A stretch of 64,000 nucleotides of DNA from Hahellaceae bacterium (GCA_016744695.1 JADGDV010000016.1:5202-69201); one strand, 5' to 3'. Positions 19,466 through 29,639 are shown, counted from the stretch's first letter. Made by a program: numbers and translations. Notes: generated by a model not told the origin, from the sequence alone.

Positions 19466-19481
19466 TATTCCGCCTCAAATT

Positions 19482-19519
19482 ATTACACATGTGAAGTAAA
19501 TATAGTTTATATGTGTAAT
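19482..19519. promoter_or_regulatory. Palindromic operator upstream of the MarR gene
   Basis: ATTACACAT (19482-19490) and ATGTGTAAT (19511-19519) are exact 9-bp inverted arms. The left arm is also half of a local palindrome centred on CACATGTG. The position just before the GTG start suits autoregulation by the MarR protein. Confidence 0.7.
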
Positions 19520-19688
19520 AGTTTCAAGTGTTGTTTATTGTGGAATCTATATAGGGCAAGCAAGAATTTATTAAGCCGGTAAAAATAGCCGACAGCCTTT
19601 ATGAGTCAATTAAGACAATTAAGTCTTTAAATCATGTGTGCTTCAAAATAGAATGCCGCCTATTATTGATGATTAGTCTGAGGCAACG

Positions 19689-20051
19689 ATGGATTACGAA
19701 TTTAGTTATGACTTGCTTGGTCAGCCCATTGCTCGACTCTCTATGGGGCATGAAGCTATAGGTCGTTGGTTTTCTGAAGAGTTAGGCTCTGACCTACAGC
19801 GTATTAACGAGTTGCTAAACATCATCGAAGAAATTGAACTACGTAAAGTCAGTCAGCGTCAGCTTATTGGTGCTGAATTTGAATTACATATCGATATTAA
19901 TGAAGTTGAGATATTCGCTCAGACGCTAGACTTCGATGTAGCTGAAGACCTACCAGAAGATACCAACCTATATGATGAGGAGTCTCGTTCTGGCTGCGGC
20001 TTACCTGATTTCAAACAAGCACTGCTCTCTTGGAAAACGTTCGTTAGTTAA
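19689..20051 (+). CDS. yacL: YacL / UPF0231 family protein
   Basis: 120 residues, the family's normal length. MDYEFSYDLLGQPIARLSMGHEAIGRWFSEELG and the terminal GLPDFKQALLSWKTFV are the hallmarks of the UPF0231 (YacL) family of gammaproteobacteria. It is acidic and cytosolic, and its function is unknown. It supports a gammaproteobacterial origin of the window. Confidence 0.9.
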   Translation: MDYEFSYDLLGQPIARLSMGHEAIGRWFSEELGSDLQRINELLNIIEEIELRKVSQRQLIGAEFELHIDINEVEIFAQTLDFDVAEDLPEDTNLYDEESRSGCGLPDFKQALLSWKTFVS

Positions 20052-20187
20052 ATAACAACTATTAACACCTAAGGTTTACGGCACGACGTTATAAAATCGT
20101 GATATTTGCGGGATAAAATATTGATATGTCCCCGATAGACTGTGTACATACTTTAAATATACACGTCAAAAATCCTTAGGTGACATC

Positions 20188-20649
20188 ATGAAGTCTAAAA
20201 TTTATAACAAAGTAATCACAAATATTTTTCTAGTGATTACACTCTTATTTTCAATGCAAGCACTTGCTAATCCTCCTGTTTACACCTCATTTTTAAGTAA
20301 CCTAGCGGTGTCTGGTTATGACACTGTGGCCTACTTTACCGAAAGCAAAGCGGTAAAAGGGAACGCTCAGTATTCCACAGAATATAACAATGTCGAATGG
20401 CATTTTAGTAATCAGGCTAACCTAGATACGTTTAAGAAAACCCCTGAAAAATATGCCCCTCAATACGGAGGTTACTGCGCATGGGCTGTTGCAAATAACA
20501 AGACAGCTAAGGGAGACCCTCAGCAGTGGACGATTCATAACAACAAACTCTATCTGAACTACAACTCAAATATTCAAAATAAATGGTTAAAAGACAAAGC
20601 CGTATTGATAACAAACGCAAACCAATACTGGCCTTCCCTAGTTAATTAA
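20188..20649 (+). CDS. Exported YHS-domain protein
   Basis: 153 residues. An N-terminal hydrophobic stretch (IFLVITLLFSMQALA) looks like a signal peptide with cleavage after about residue 27. The YHS domain follows: VSGYDTVAYFTESKAVKG, then WHFSNQANLDTFKKTPEKYAPQYGGYCAWAVA. YHS domains often bind metal or occur in metal handling, and periplasmic forms of this type are common and uncharacterised. It ends 20 bp before a group of coupled genes and could be their first member. Confidence 0.85.
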   Translation: MKSKIYNKVITNIFLVITLLFSMQALANPPVYTSFLSNLAVSGYDTVAYFTESKAVKGNAQYSTEYNNVEWHFSNQANLDTFKKTPEKYAPQYGGYCAWAVANNKTAKGDPQQWTIHNNKLYLNYNSNIQNKWLKDKAVLITNANQYWPSLVN

Positions 20650-20669
20650 TTATTGAACTCTCTAAGCAT

Positions 20670-21548
20670 TTGGATGCCTCTACGGTGATGATTAGATTAC
20701 TTTTAATAATGTCTTATATTGTTTCCTGCCTCAGGTTGTGGGTGGCTCCCTGGAAGTATTTCCAGTTAAATTCGCCCTTCTTCAATGAGCAGAGAGATAT
20801 TTTTTCAAAACTGGATATGGATCAGCGCATTCCAGAACAATGGAGGCTGCCTCAGTTCTTGGATATTGGTAACAAAGAGCCCTCCAGTTACCCTGTATTT
20901 GTGAAACCTGAATGGGGGCAAAATTCCAGAGGTATTTCACGGGCAGACGATACCCAAACGCTTCAAAAAATAAGGCTAAACAGGGGAAACACCAAGCTTA
21001 ATTACCTCATTCAAGAAGCTGCACCGGGTAAGAGAGAATTCGAAATTTTTATTATTCCGTCAGCTAACATCAATAACGCGCCAGCCGTTATATCGGTCAC
21101 AGAAACAATTAACCATAGTGATGAAGACTACCCCGTTAACGGAATATACAACCCCTCAACGGGCTATAAAGATATTAGCAATGAGTTAAGTCGAGTGCAG
21201 ATGCTAGCTCTCTGGCATCATTTAAAACCCATTGGATCATTCCGAATATCACGCTTCGGCATTCGAGCCGACTCAATAGAAGCCTTATTCACGGGTGAGT
21301 TTCATATTATTGAAGTTAACTTATTTCTGCCTATGCCTCTTGTTTTACTATGCGAAAATCGATGTTGGAAAACTCAACTCACGTTTTGTATTCACGCTAT
21401 GTGGCATTTGGCAAAAGTAACCAAAAGTATTCCCCCAAGCCAAGTCCATAAATCTGTATTTTTTAAGAAATTGAAGCACGCTAAATCGTTAAAGCTGACA
21501 AGCAATATCAGATCAACCCACATGAGATCAAACAATGAGCACGCTTAA
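20670..21548 (+). CDS. ATP-grasp protein A, membrane-linked N-terminus
   Basis: 292 residues from a TTG; GTG 20685 or ATG 20688 are alternative starts and none has a clear ribosome-binding site. YPVFVKPEWGQNSRGI is an ATP-grasp nucleotide-binding loop, IQEAAPG the hinge, and IIEVNLFLPMP the metal-binding Glu/Asn strand. The first about 30 residues are hydrophobic. ATP-grasp enzymes make amide bonds through acyl phosphates, as in D-Ala-D-Ala ligase. The 3' end overlaps the next gene, a second ATP-grasp protein, by 14 bp. The substrate is unknown. Confidence 0.7.
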   Translation: MDASTVMIRLLLIMSYIVSCLRLWVAPWKYFQLNSPFFNEQRDIFSKLDMDQRIPEQWRLPQFLDIGNKEPSSYPVFVKPEWGQNSRGISRADDTQTLQKIRLNRGNTKLNYLIQEAAPGKREFEIFIIPSANINNAPAVISVTETINHSDEDYPVNGIYNPSTGYKDISNELSRVQMLALWHHLKPIGSFRISRFGIRADSIEALFTGEFHIIEVNLFLPMPLVLLCENRCWKTQLTFCIHAMWHLAKVTKSIPPSQVHKSVFFKKLKHAKSLKLTSNIRSTHMRSNNEHA

Positions 21549-22443
21549 AAAGATAGTTTATCAATGGATCAGCAAACAATTTATGGATGGCTGTAGTGCT
21601 TACAATAGCCTTGAAGTCAGAAAAAGCTGTCGTTCTAAAGAGCAGGCTCGATCAGTATTCGCAGCGGGCCAGGTGCCTCATGCGAAGGGGCTTATCTTTC
21701 TCAATCCGTTTAAGGCTCAACAATTTGCAAAACAACATGGCTTCCCTTTAGTTATTAAGCCCAATGTAAGTGGTTTTTCCCGAGGCAGCCACTTTCCAAT
21801 TACAAGTTATAAAGAACTATGGAAGGCCATTTTTCTTGCCAAACTCTGGTGGCCAACCACCGTCGTGGAGCAGTATCTAGAGGGCAGCAATTATAGAGTC
21901 GTAGTTGCTCAGGGGAAGATCATGTCAGTGCTTCAGCGCTACTCACCCTTTGTTACAGGCAATGGAACAGACAACATTAGTACGTTAATTGATAGAGAGA
22001 ACAGCATTAGGGATGAAATGGGGCTTTACCCTTGCATTCATCCACTGCAAAAGGGGGCTGTCACGCAACAGTTTTTAAAAAAAATAAACTACACCTTAAA
22101 GAGTGTTCCAGCCGATGGTGAAGTCGTTACATTATTCTACCGCATTTCATTAGCACCAGGCGGCGTGGTCAGAACGATTGAAAAGCAAACTATCCCCGAG
22201 GCTAATCAAGCATTATTCAAAGACGTATTAAGTATGTTTGATGCCAATATTCTAGGAATTGATGTGATTTTTGAGAAGGGTATAGAAACTGATTACCGTG
22301 ACCAAAAATGTATTTTCCTAGAGGTTAATTCGCGCCCTTATTTAAAAATGCATGACTTCCCTAGATACGGCAAAAAAGAAGATTTATCAGGCTATTTTGA
22401 TGAACTCAATGCCTTAAACATTAGTCAGGCAGATGTATTCTAA
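21535..22443 (+). CDS. ATP-grasp protein B (cyanophycin-synthetase/glutathione-synthetase-like)
   Basis: 302 residues. GFPLVIKPNVSGFSRG is the ATP-binding loop, VVEQYLEGSNYRVVVAQG the hinge and adenine pocket, and FLEVNSRPYLKMHDFP the metal-binding EVN end. The pattern is closest to the cyanophycin synthetase or GshAB-type ATP-grasp domain, as far as I can tell by eye. It starts within the end of gene A and overlaps the following transporter by one base. Two different ligases in tandem suggest successive couplings in one pathway, for example of a small peptide; the product is unknown. Confidence 0.78.
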   Translation: MSTLKKIVYQWISKQFMDGCSAYNSLEVRKSCRSKEQARSVFAAGQVPHAKGLIFLNPFKAQQFAKQHGFPLVIKPNVSGFSRGSHFPITSYKELWKAIFLAKLWWPTTVVEQYLEGSNYRVVVAQGKIMSVLQRYSPFVTGNGTDNISTLIDRENSIRDEMGLYPCIHPLQKGAVTQQFLKKINYTLKSVPADGEVVTLFYRISLAPGGVVRTIEKQTIPEANQALFKDVLSMFDANILGIDVIFEKGIETDYRDQKCIFLEVNSRPYLKMHDFPRYGKKEDLSGYFDELNALNISQADVF

Positions 22444-23648
22444 TGTTAGCTAAAACAGATATCACACGCAGTTTCTATCATTTTTCGGCGTTTCACTCGC
22501 TACTGATAGGTATTTTACCCTTTTTTATCCCCGTACTACTTTGGGATAAGGGAGCCTCGCTAGCTGATATATCACTTTTTATCGCAGTAACCGGTTTGGG
22601 GTTTATCGCTTCTTTATGGCTTTGGGATCGTGCACGTTGTCAACAACGTTGGAAAACAATTGTTACGCTTTCATTTCTGATAGAGCTACTTCTGGTAGGT
22701 ACTTTGTTTTTCACCTCAATTAATGAAAATAGTACATTATTTCTCATAATATTAGCGCTATTAAATGGTGCCTATAATTGCTTTTACTGGTCTACACAAC
22801 GCGCTTTTTTTAGTCATATTACGACTAATAAAAATACAGGAAAAACCTTTGGCAATTTCCAGATTCTAGTCGTCATTATGCTAAAACTTGGCATTCTAAT
22901 AGGGGGTTATTTATTGCAGACTAATGCCTTATTGACATTATTTTTGGCATCAATTTTAATCACGTTATTTGCATTATGGGGCTTATTACGTCAATCAAAC
23001 ATTACCCTTTCAGAAGACAATAAAGAACGACCATTGCCCCTATCACTCGTGGCCAACTTTAAGGACAACAAGCATTCAAAGCTAACCTTCCTGTTAGATG
23101 GACCCTTTTTATTCTTAGAAAGTTATTTTTGGGTACTTTCCCTATACTTTTTAGCGGGCCAGAGCTTTTTCCAGCTCAGCATTATTGTAGTGGTACTCAC
23201 CCTTTTACTCTCTGTTATTTTTTACATCATTAAGAACAATATAGATAAAGTAAACCAGCAACGTTTGTTTGCTATTGCCACCCTATTTTATGCATTATCC
23301 TGGTTACTTCGGGCTCAATTAAGCGCTGACACCGCCGATTTAATTCTATATCCAAGCATCATAATCATTGGTTTCCTCACTACGTTTTTTCGCCTTTCAT
23401 TTAACAAACGTTTTTTTGATATAGCCAAACAAAGTACAACGTATAGTTATTTGATAAATAAAAGCTACTACTCGCAATTGGGCATTGTTCTATTTTTTAG
23501 CACGCTAGCGATTAACATGAATCATTTTTCTTCTGAGCAGGCGCTCTCGATCATCTATTGGATTGCATGTCCTTTAGCACTCATTTACGGGCTCTATGCT
23601 AAAAGCATTTTTAAAATCAACATGAAACAAACGGTAAATTGCACATGA
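22443..23648 (+). CDS. MFS-like transporter
   Basis: 401 residues with about twelve hydrophobic helices. LLIGILPFFIPVLLWDKGASLADISLFIAVTGLGFIAS resembles the first two MFS helices and LWDRARCQQRWKT the loop 2-3 region. The ATG overlaps the stop of ATP-grasp B (TAATG), and its own stop overlaps the start of the next gene (ATGA). It is therefore coupled to the ligases and may export or import their product or substrate. Confidence 0.75.
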   Translation: MLAKTDITRSFYHFSAFHSLLIGILPFFIPVLLWDKGASLADISLFIAVTGLGFIASLWLWDRARCQQRWKTIVTLSFLIELLLVGTLFFTSINENSTLFLIILALLNGAYNCFYWSTQRAFFSHITTNKNTGKTFGNFQILVVIMLKLGILIGGYLLQTNALLTLFLASILITLFALWGLLRQSNITLSEDNKERPLPLSLVANFKDNKHSKLTFLLDGPFLFLESYFWVLSLYFLAGQSFFQLSIIVVVLTLLLSVIFYIIKNNIDKVNQQRLFAIATLFYALSWLLRAQLSADTADLILYPSIIIIGFLTTFFRLSFNKRFFDIAKQSTTYSYLINKSYYSQLGIVLFFSTLAINMNHFSSEQALSIIYWIACPLALIYGLYAKSIFKINMKQTVNCT

Positions 23649-24166
23649 ACAGAATAGTCACTGGCAACCTTGAATCACTCGATCAAATGATTACATTTAT
23701 TGATAGTTTAAGTGATGCTGAGTATCAATATCTACCAAAGCCTTTATTTGATAGCTCAATAGGCCAGCACCTGCGACATATTGTTGATTTGTTTCTTGCC
23801 TTGGTGAACAGCACTGACGAAGAAATTAATTACGATATAAGGCGTAGAGGTGCTTTGGTTGAAACAGATAAACAACAGGGGCTAAAAGAGCTTAATGACA
23901 TACGTATTTGGGTATCAAGTATATCAGATAAAGACGGTAATAAAGATATATTGATTCATACAGAAACCGCCTTAACTACTCAACAAACAGATAGCTTTAA
24001 ATCATCTTTCGGTCGAGAGTTATGCTTCGCTTCAAGTCACTTGGTTCATCACCTAGCCATTATGGCGGCTATTGCTAAAATGGCAGGTAAAGAGGTTGAT
24101 TCAAAGCTAGGCCTTGCACCGGCTACCGCTACATACGAGCGAGATTTAGAACGTACTCTCAATTAA
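23645..24166 (+). CDS. DinB/YfiT-superfamily protein
   Basis: 173 residues from the ATG that overlaps the transporter's TGA. Four-helix bundle pattern: SIGQHLRHIVDLF carries the first metal-binding His, and ASSHLVHHLAIMAAIAKMAG the last helix with two more. DinB-like proteins bind a divalent metal and include thiol S-transferases. It is the last gene of the cassette. Its final 21 bp overlap the end of the convergent kinase gene. A transferase role toward the ligase product is conjecture. Confidence 0.78.
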   Translation: MNRIVTGNLESLDQMITFIDSLSDAEYQYLPKPLFDSSIGQHLRHIVDLFLALVNSTDEEINYDIRRRGALVETDKQQGLKELNDIRIWVSSISDKDGNKDILIHTETALTTQQTDSFKSSFGRELCFASSHLVHHLAIMAAIAKMAGKEVDSKLGLAPATATYERDLERTLN

Positions 24167-26539
24167 CTTTCTCAAGTCATATAAATACAACGGCTTTTCT
24201 AAGTAGCCACTCATACCTGACGACAATGCCTCTTTCTCTCTATGGTTTTTGTCATGTGCACTAACGGCATAGATTATGGGTAATTTGCGATTAGCAAATG
24301 ATGCATCGGCATAAAGTGTCTTTATTTTACGTGTTGCCTCAAACCCATCCATCTCGGGCATCTCACAATCCATTAAGATAATATCAAAGTCATATTCAGC
24401 CTTCGTTATACAATCAATAGCTTGCTTCCCTCCATCGACGGTATCAGCCTTGATACCCAGTTTTTTGAGTAAACCCGATAGCACCATCTGGTTGATCGGA
24501 TTGTCTTCAACCACTAATACACGCAGGCTAGAGAAATGAGCGAATGCTGTTTCCTCACTATATTGAATAACATTCTCTGTCTGTTCTTCCTTATAAGCTA
24601 CGTCAATTTTCACTGAAAACTGGAAGGTCGTACCCATACCTAACTCACTTTTAAAACTAATTTCTCCACCCATTTTCTCAACCAGTTTTTTACTGATAGC
24701 CAAGCCTAGCCCCGTACCGCCATAGGCTCTGCTCGTCGAAGCGTCTGCTTGAGAGAATGCATCAAAAACTAATTTGCTTTTTCCTTTAGCGATGCCAATT
24801 CCTGTATCAATAACACAGATACACAAATAATGAGAGTCCGTTCGATGCTCCAAAGCGGCCTGTAAGGTTAAGTGACCTGCTTTGGTAAACTTAAGTCCAT
24901 TTCCAATTAGGTTAATCAGTATTTGTTTTATACGAAGAGGATCACCCACAATTAATTCGGGCACTTCAGCATCAATGATAATATTAATAGGTACATTTGA
25001 CTGCTTTGATTGATAGAAAAATAACTCCTGGCACTCAGTTAATAAGCTTCTGATACTAAATGCTGAATAGTGAAGCGTTAATTCACCAGAATCAATTTTT
25101 GAGTAGTCTAATACCCTATCAAGAATTTCAACCAAGGACTTGCCAGACTGGGTAATAATTCGTAAGTATTCCCGCTGTTCAGCATTCAACTCTGTACCTT
25201 GCAAGATATCACTCATACCCACGACACCATTCATCGGCGTACGTATTTCATGACTAACCGTACTTATAAATTCATCTTTAAAGCTATTGCTAAGTTCTAA
25301 TCGCTTATTAACTTTAGCTAATACTTCCATTGACCTTCGCTCAACCTGCGATTTTTCATACTTTAGGCTATTGATTCTGTCAGCCAGTGCCAATGAAAGA
25401 AGTATCACTTCTACGGCTGAACCAACCTGAATCGCATGAGTACTAAACACATTAACAGGGATGTAACCAATGATCATCAATACATAAATAGAGCCTGATA
25501 TTAAATAAGTGGCCCAAGCTATAACAAAATACCGGGCGGCTCTTACTTTCTTCCTAAGACCCACAATGCCTGCAACGAGTACAAGGTTAAAAAATACAAA
25601 ACAAAGAGATATGGTTAATAATATTCCGATCGAGTAAGTCCCAAAAAACATCACAGGGATAATACCTAACGCCGTTATTGATAATACATTCAGACTACGA
25701 TCAAATAATGTCGAGTAACTATTAATCTGTAGAATTGAACGTGCAAACTGAGCGCCAAAGAAAACCATCACTAAAGACAGTACAGCTAAGCTCGTATTTC
25801 CCCATTCAGGGCTATCAGGCCACAAGAATCTAAAGTTATATCCTTGCATACCACTTTGAAGAAAGGTGAAAGAGGCTATATAAAAAATGTAGTAAAGGTA
25901 GGCTTTATCTCTTACCGAGAAATAGATAAAAATATTGTATAAGATCATCGCAAACATTAAGCCAAAGTAAGCCCCACTTAATAAAAAGGACGAGGCAGTG
26001 CTATCTCTTAACGCACTCTCAGTCTTTAACATTAAGGGTACTTGTATGCTGTCTCTGGTTTTTACTCGCATGTAATAAGTTGAGGGATGAATGATACTTA
26101 AATCAAAAATAAAGTGATTACTAACAATACTACGTTGTGAAAATGGGTATAAATCACCCTGCTGAAAGCGCTTAAACCCACCATCTACCTTTGGGACGTA
26201 TAGCTCTACATGATCAAGAAGAGGAAAAGGAATTTCAAGGTACCAATGAGACTGATCTGATACAGGGTCAATAGAAAAACGAAGCCAGTATGCTGACGAA
26301 CTATAACCCGCACTAAAGACCTCATGTTTGCTAGGAAGGAAGCGACGGCCATAAACTGGGGATGCAACATCATTAATTGTTAATGCATCACCTGGATCTT
26401 CAATATAACTAACATAAGCGCCTAACGAATAGCTATTCAAGCTATCATCAAGTACCAACGGTTCTGATGCGTAGCCATTTAACGTTAACAAGAACGTAAA
26501 CGGTAACAATATGGAATAAAGAAACAACCTACTTAACAT
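24146..26539 (-). CDS. Hybrid sensor histidine kinase, 7TMR-DISM type
   Basis: 797 residues. A signal peptide (LLPFTFLLTLNGYASE) is followed by a periplasmic DISM-type beta domain to about 175, then seven membrane helices (about 180-390). Next are HisKA with phospho-acceptor His in STVSHEIRTPMNG, HATPase with the G1/G2 boxes DTGIGIAKGK and GGTGLGLAISKKL, and a C-terminal receiver domain with the acceptor Asp in IILMDCEMPEMDG. It senses an extracellular, perhaps carbohydrate-like, signal. No separate response regulator or HPt gene is next to it. Confidence 0.92.
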   Translation of the reverse strand: MLSRLFLYSILLPFTFLLTLNGYASEPLVLDDSLNSYSLGAYVSYIEDPGDALTINDVASPVYGRRFLPSKHEVFSAGYSSSAYWLRFSIDPVSDQSHWYLEIPFPLLDHVELYVPKVDGGFKRFQQGDLYPFSQRSIVSNHFIFDLSIIHPSTYYMRVKTRDSIQVPLMLKTESALRDSTASSFLLSGAYFGLMFAMILYNIFIYFSVRDKAYLYYIFYIASFTFLQSGMQGYNFRFLWPDSPEWGNTSLAVLSLVMVFFGAQFARSILQINSYSTLFDRSLNVLSITALGIIPVMFFGTYSIGILLTISLCFVFFNLVLVAGIVGLRKKVRAARYFVIAWATYLISGSIYVLMIIGYIPVNVFSTHAIQVGSAVEVILLSLALADRINSLKYEKSQVERRSMEVLAKVNKRLELSNSFKDEFISTVSHEIRTPMNGVVGMSDILQGTELNAEQREYLRIITQSGKSLVEILDRVLDYSKIDSGELTLHYSAFSIRSLLTECQELFFYQSKQSNVPINIIIDAEVPELIVGDPLRIKQILINLIGNGLKFTKAGHLTLQAALEHRTDSHYLCICVIDTGIGIAKGKSKLVFDAFSQADASTSRAYGGTGLGLAISKKLVEKMGGEISFKSELGMGTTFQFSVKIDVAYKEEQTENVIQYSEETAFAHFSSLRVLVVEDNPINQMVLSGLLKKLGIKADTVDGGKQAIDCITKAEYDFDIILMDCEMPEMDGFEATRKIKTLYADASFANRKLPIIYAVSAHDKNHREKEALSSGMSGYLEKPLYLYDLRKLIESTF

Positions 26540-26665
26540 CTTGAGTTACAACCTAATAAGCCCAAAACGTTTACTGATAATCATATGTGTCTCAAGTGTC
26601 CGGGCATGAGAAGGATAAACATCCAACTCATCCCAATCAAGCCTTTATGACACCTATGCCATTAT

Positions 26666-28156
26666 TTAATCTGAACCATCCTTGAACTCTATGGCTATTT
26701 GTTTAAATTCGTCTTCACAATCAAGAAAAGCCTTAAGTACTCGTGGGTCGAAGTGCGAACCCTCACCTTCTAAAATAATCCCCTTGGCTTTGTCGTGTGA
26801 AAAAGCAGGCTTATAAACCCGCTTACTGATTAACGCATCATAAACATCCGCTAAAGCCATCAGTCTTGCAGACAAGGGTATTGCATCGCCTTTCGTCCCA
26901 AGAGGATAACCTGAACCATCCCACTTTTCATGATGAGACGCGGCTATTTCTCTTGCTAAACGTAGAAAGGAATTTGACCCCAGTTGTGATTCAGCGACCA
27001 AAAGTGCATCTGAGCCTAATTGAGCATGCTGCTTCATCACTTCAAATTCTTCATCCGTTAACTTACCCGGTTTAAGAAGTATGTTATCGGGAATCCCCAC
27101 TTTGCCCACATCATGCAGTGGCGCTGATTTGAATAACAAATCAATAAATTCTGAGGTCAACTCACCCCTGAAATCAGGGTGATCTTTTAAGCGAATAGCC
27201 AGAGCCTTAACATAGCGTTGAGTTCGCAGTATGTGAGCCCCCGTCTCGTTATCTCGCGTTTATGCCAATGATGCCAAGGCCAAAATTGATACATCTCGAG
27301 TCTGCTGCAATTCGTCATGGTGATGCTTCAAACTATCTATCATAGCGTTAGTGCCAACCGCCATTTCTCCAAATTCATCCTGGCTCGTTACTGGTACTTT
27401 AATATGAAAGTTACCATGTAGCACTTCACTCAAAACGCCATTCTGATGAGCTAAATACATTTTTAAGTTGGTTACATAAGAATGAATAATACGTATGCAG
27501 TAAGCGAGCAAAACAATCATAACAAAGGCGATTTCAACCATAATGCTATTCCGTGCAAACTCAGGCACAACATTAACACCCTCTTCGAGCAGCCACTCTA
27601 AGTCCTTATTCACGACCAGAAAAAGTACCAGAGAAATGCTGACTACAATCAATGTCGACATAAGCATAAACTTATGAGCAAATGAGGTGAATCGTGCGGA
27701 AAGGTCAAGCTCTCTATTTTGATCAATAAGCTCTAGCGCAAATAAACGCTCACGCGCTAAGGCTAAATCAATCGCTACAAATAAACCTAATATACCCATA
27801 CCTACAAGTACTTTTGCATTACTATGCCAGGGCGCATCAAAGAGCACACAATTAACAAATACCAAACCTAAAGCCGCGCCTAAAAAAAGAAGAAGATCCA
27901 AAATAAACTGATTTTTCACCGGGCTTTCAGAAGGAGTACGCACAACAAAATTCAGCCATAAATAGCGTCCTATCAAAGCGATAAGAATGGGCGAAACCAA
28001 ATGTATTAAGGTGAGTGTTTCCAAAAGAGGACAAACCTGGATGCCATAAATAGCGAACACCACCGCGGCTATCATATAATGAGCAGCGCTTAATCTGAGT
28101 TGAAGTGGGTTTTTATGGTTACTACTGTACATCATATTACTCATATCTAAGTTCAC
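26666..28156 (-). pseudogene. Membrane HAMP-HD-GYP phosphodiesterase gene interrupted by an in-frame TAA
   Basis: The 5' part (28156 to 27263) encodes about 298 residues with seven or so membrane helices, a HAMP-like segment (VPVTSQDEFGEMAVGTNAM) and the HD-GYP lead-in DVSILALASLA. There the frame meets a TAA at 27262-27260 and continues without a shift as TRDNETGAHILRTQRY, then SAPLHDVGKVGIPD, HHEKWDGSGYP and the rest of a cyclic-di-GMP phosphodiesterase domain. The family has Glu at the stop position (ASLAETRDNETG), so GAA to TAA is the simplest explanation. The downstream part has no plausible start. As sequenced, the product lacks the catalytic domain. Confidence 0.85.
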
Positions 28157-28271
28157 AGACAGATGACTATAAGATCAATAATAGACGAAAAAGTTGCAAG
28201 CACACTTTCAAGCGCGTTTTACTGTAAAATGTATAGTATATCTAATGGTTCAAAACATAATGAGGTCATCA

Positions 28272-28793
28272 ATGCGTTTCTTTTTATTGCTCATAAGCAC
28301 TTTAACACTGATGGGGTGCGCGGCTCCGGTTGTATATGACTTTGATTCTTCAGCTAATTTCCATAAAGACCAAACCATCGCATTCCAAGACACCAAAGAA
28401 GACAATATCCAAAGTTTGGACCGTACACGAATACATGAAGCCATTAACCACCAGATAAAAATGAAAGGCTATAAAGTCGTTGATAAAAATATCGCATCAT
28501 TAGTTGTGCGATACCAAATAGAAGAAGAAATACGTATTCAATCTTCTGGCATGAGTTACGGTGTAGGAATGTCTCGAAATCGTATGGGCATGTCGATGCA
28601 AGCCCCCACGAATGCCAAAGAGATTAAAGAGGGTAAGCTGGTCGTTGAAGTTATTGTGCCAGAAGATAATCGTGTTATTTGGCGAGCCGCTTCACAGAAA
28701 AGACTCACTGAACAAATGAAACCAGATAAGCGCTCTGAACTGATCAATGAACTCATCCAAGAAATGTTTGATAATTACCCCCCAAAACAGTAA
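28272..28793 (+). CDS. DUF4136-like lipoprotein
   Basis: 173 residues from the ATG at 28272, chosen because TGAGGT lies just upstream and a lipobox signal follows at once (ISTLTLMGC, Cys at residue 16). PVVYDFDSSANFHKDQTIAFQD and the end LINELIQEMFDNYPPK are typical of DUF4136 outer- or inner-membrane lipoproteins of unknown function. The next gene starts 23 bp later. Confidence 0.85.
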   Translation: MRFFLLLISTLTLMGCAAPVVYDFDSSANFHKDQTIAFQDTKEDNIQSLDRTRIHEAINHQIKMKGYKVVDKNIASLVVRYQIEEEIRIQSSGMSYGVGMSRNRMGMSMQAPTNAKEIKEGKLVVEVIVPEDNRVIWRAASQKRLTEQMKPDKRSELINELIQEMFDNYPPKQ

Positions 28794-28816
28794 TAGACAA
28801 GTAAAATAGGAACAAC

Positions 28817-29455
28817 ATGACCGATAATACAGGCTTCCAGAAATATATAGTAAGTAGACTTTTCCCTCTTGGCGAATATGAATTTGAAGTACTGAGATCA
28901 TTAATTCTTAACTGCTCATATAATGAATATTTTGAAAATGATAAATTTTCTGAAGAAGAATATTCAACCATTTTAATAAGCCTACATAATGCGGTTAATG
29001 AATCAGACCCTGGGAAGTTTCTGGAAGCGGCTAATAAACACGGCTTTGTTTTGAATGCCCCGAGCCCAGACGCAAAGAATATCTGGCCTTTATTTGAGGA
29101 AATGAATGAAGAAAGAGTTGAAGATGGTATGTATCTTTGGTCTGTTCAAGAAGTCTACCGAATGATGAAAGACGAACTTTCTCTATTTGGAGATTTGGAT
29201 GATGGCGCTAAAAAAACAGTATTAGACATCAACAATAATGCTAGCCCACTACCACTATTTCTATCTATTTTGAGAACAGTTAATGAAGAGGATAACGGCA
29301 AGACTCCGTTACCTGAAAATATAAACGAAAAAGATCTTAAAAATATTTTAGGTGTTCAAATGGAAGACTACCTGGGTGTTCAAATGGGCACAATAAAAGG
29401 GACAAAAGCTAAAGAAGTCATACAAAAAACAATCTTCTCGGAATTAGCTCTCTAG
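28817..29455 (+). CDS. Hypothetical acidic cytosolic protein
   Basis: 212 residues, not recognised. It is acidic, with no signal peptide or membrane helix. Near the C-terminus ILGVQMEDYLGVQM holds a short repeated LGVQM. A weak AGGAAC precedes the ATG. It follows the DUF4136 lipoprotein closely and may be co-transcribed. No function is proposed. Confidence 0.6.
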   Translation: MTDNTGFQKYIVSRLFPLGEYEFEVLRSLILNCSYNEYFENDKFSEEEYSTILISLHNAVNESDPGKFLEAANKHGFVLNAPSPDAKNIWPLFEEMNEERVEDGMYLWSVQEVYRMMKDELSLFGDLDDGAKKTVLDINNNASPLPLFLSILRTVNEEDNGKTPLPENINEKDLKNILGVQMEDYLGVQMGTIKGTKAKEVIQKTIFSELAL

Positions 29456-29639
29456 GAATATATTGTTGTTTTAGAAGTAAAAAATTTAGTTCTAATTACA
29501 AAGAAGCACTGTCGAGGTGCTTCACACCTAGCTACAAACACATCTTGTAAATATACTTTTCACGTCTAGACTTACTTCATACCATGTCATACATTTATCG
29601 GGGCTGCCTGGTTAACGTAATAAAATTTTATGTAACTGA

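Noticed and set aside
26666..27160. Independent small HD-GYP protein
   Set aside because: Its only start is a TTG in the middle of the domain; the same frame continues upstream through a single TAA into the HAMP part, so it is one broken gene.
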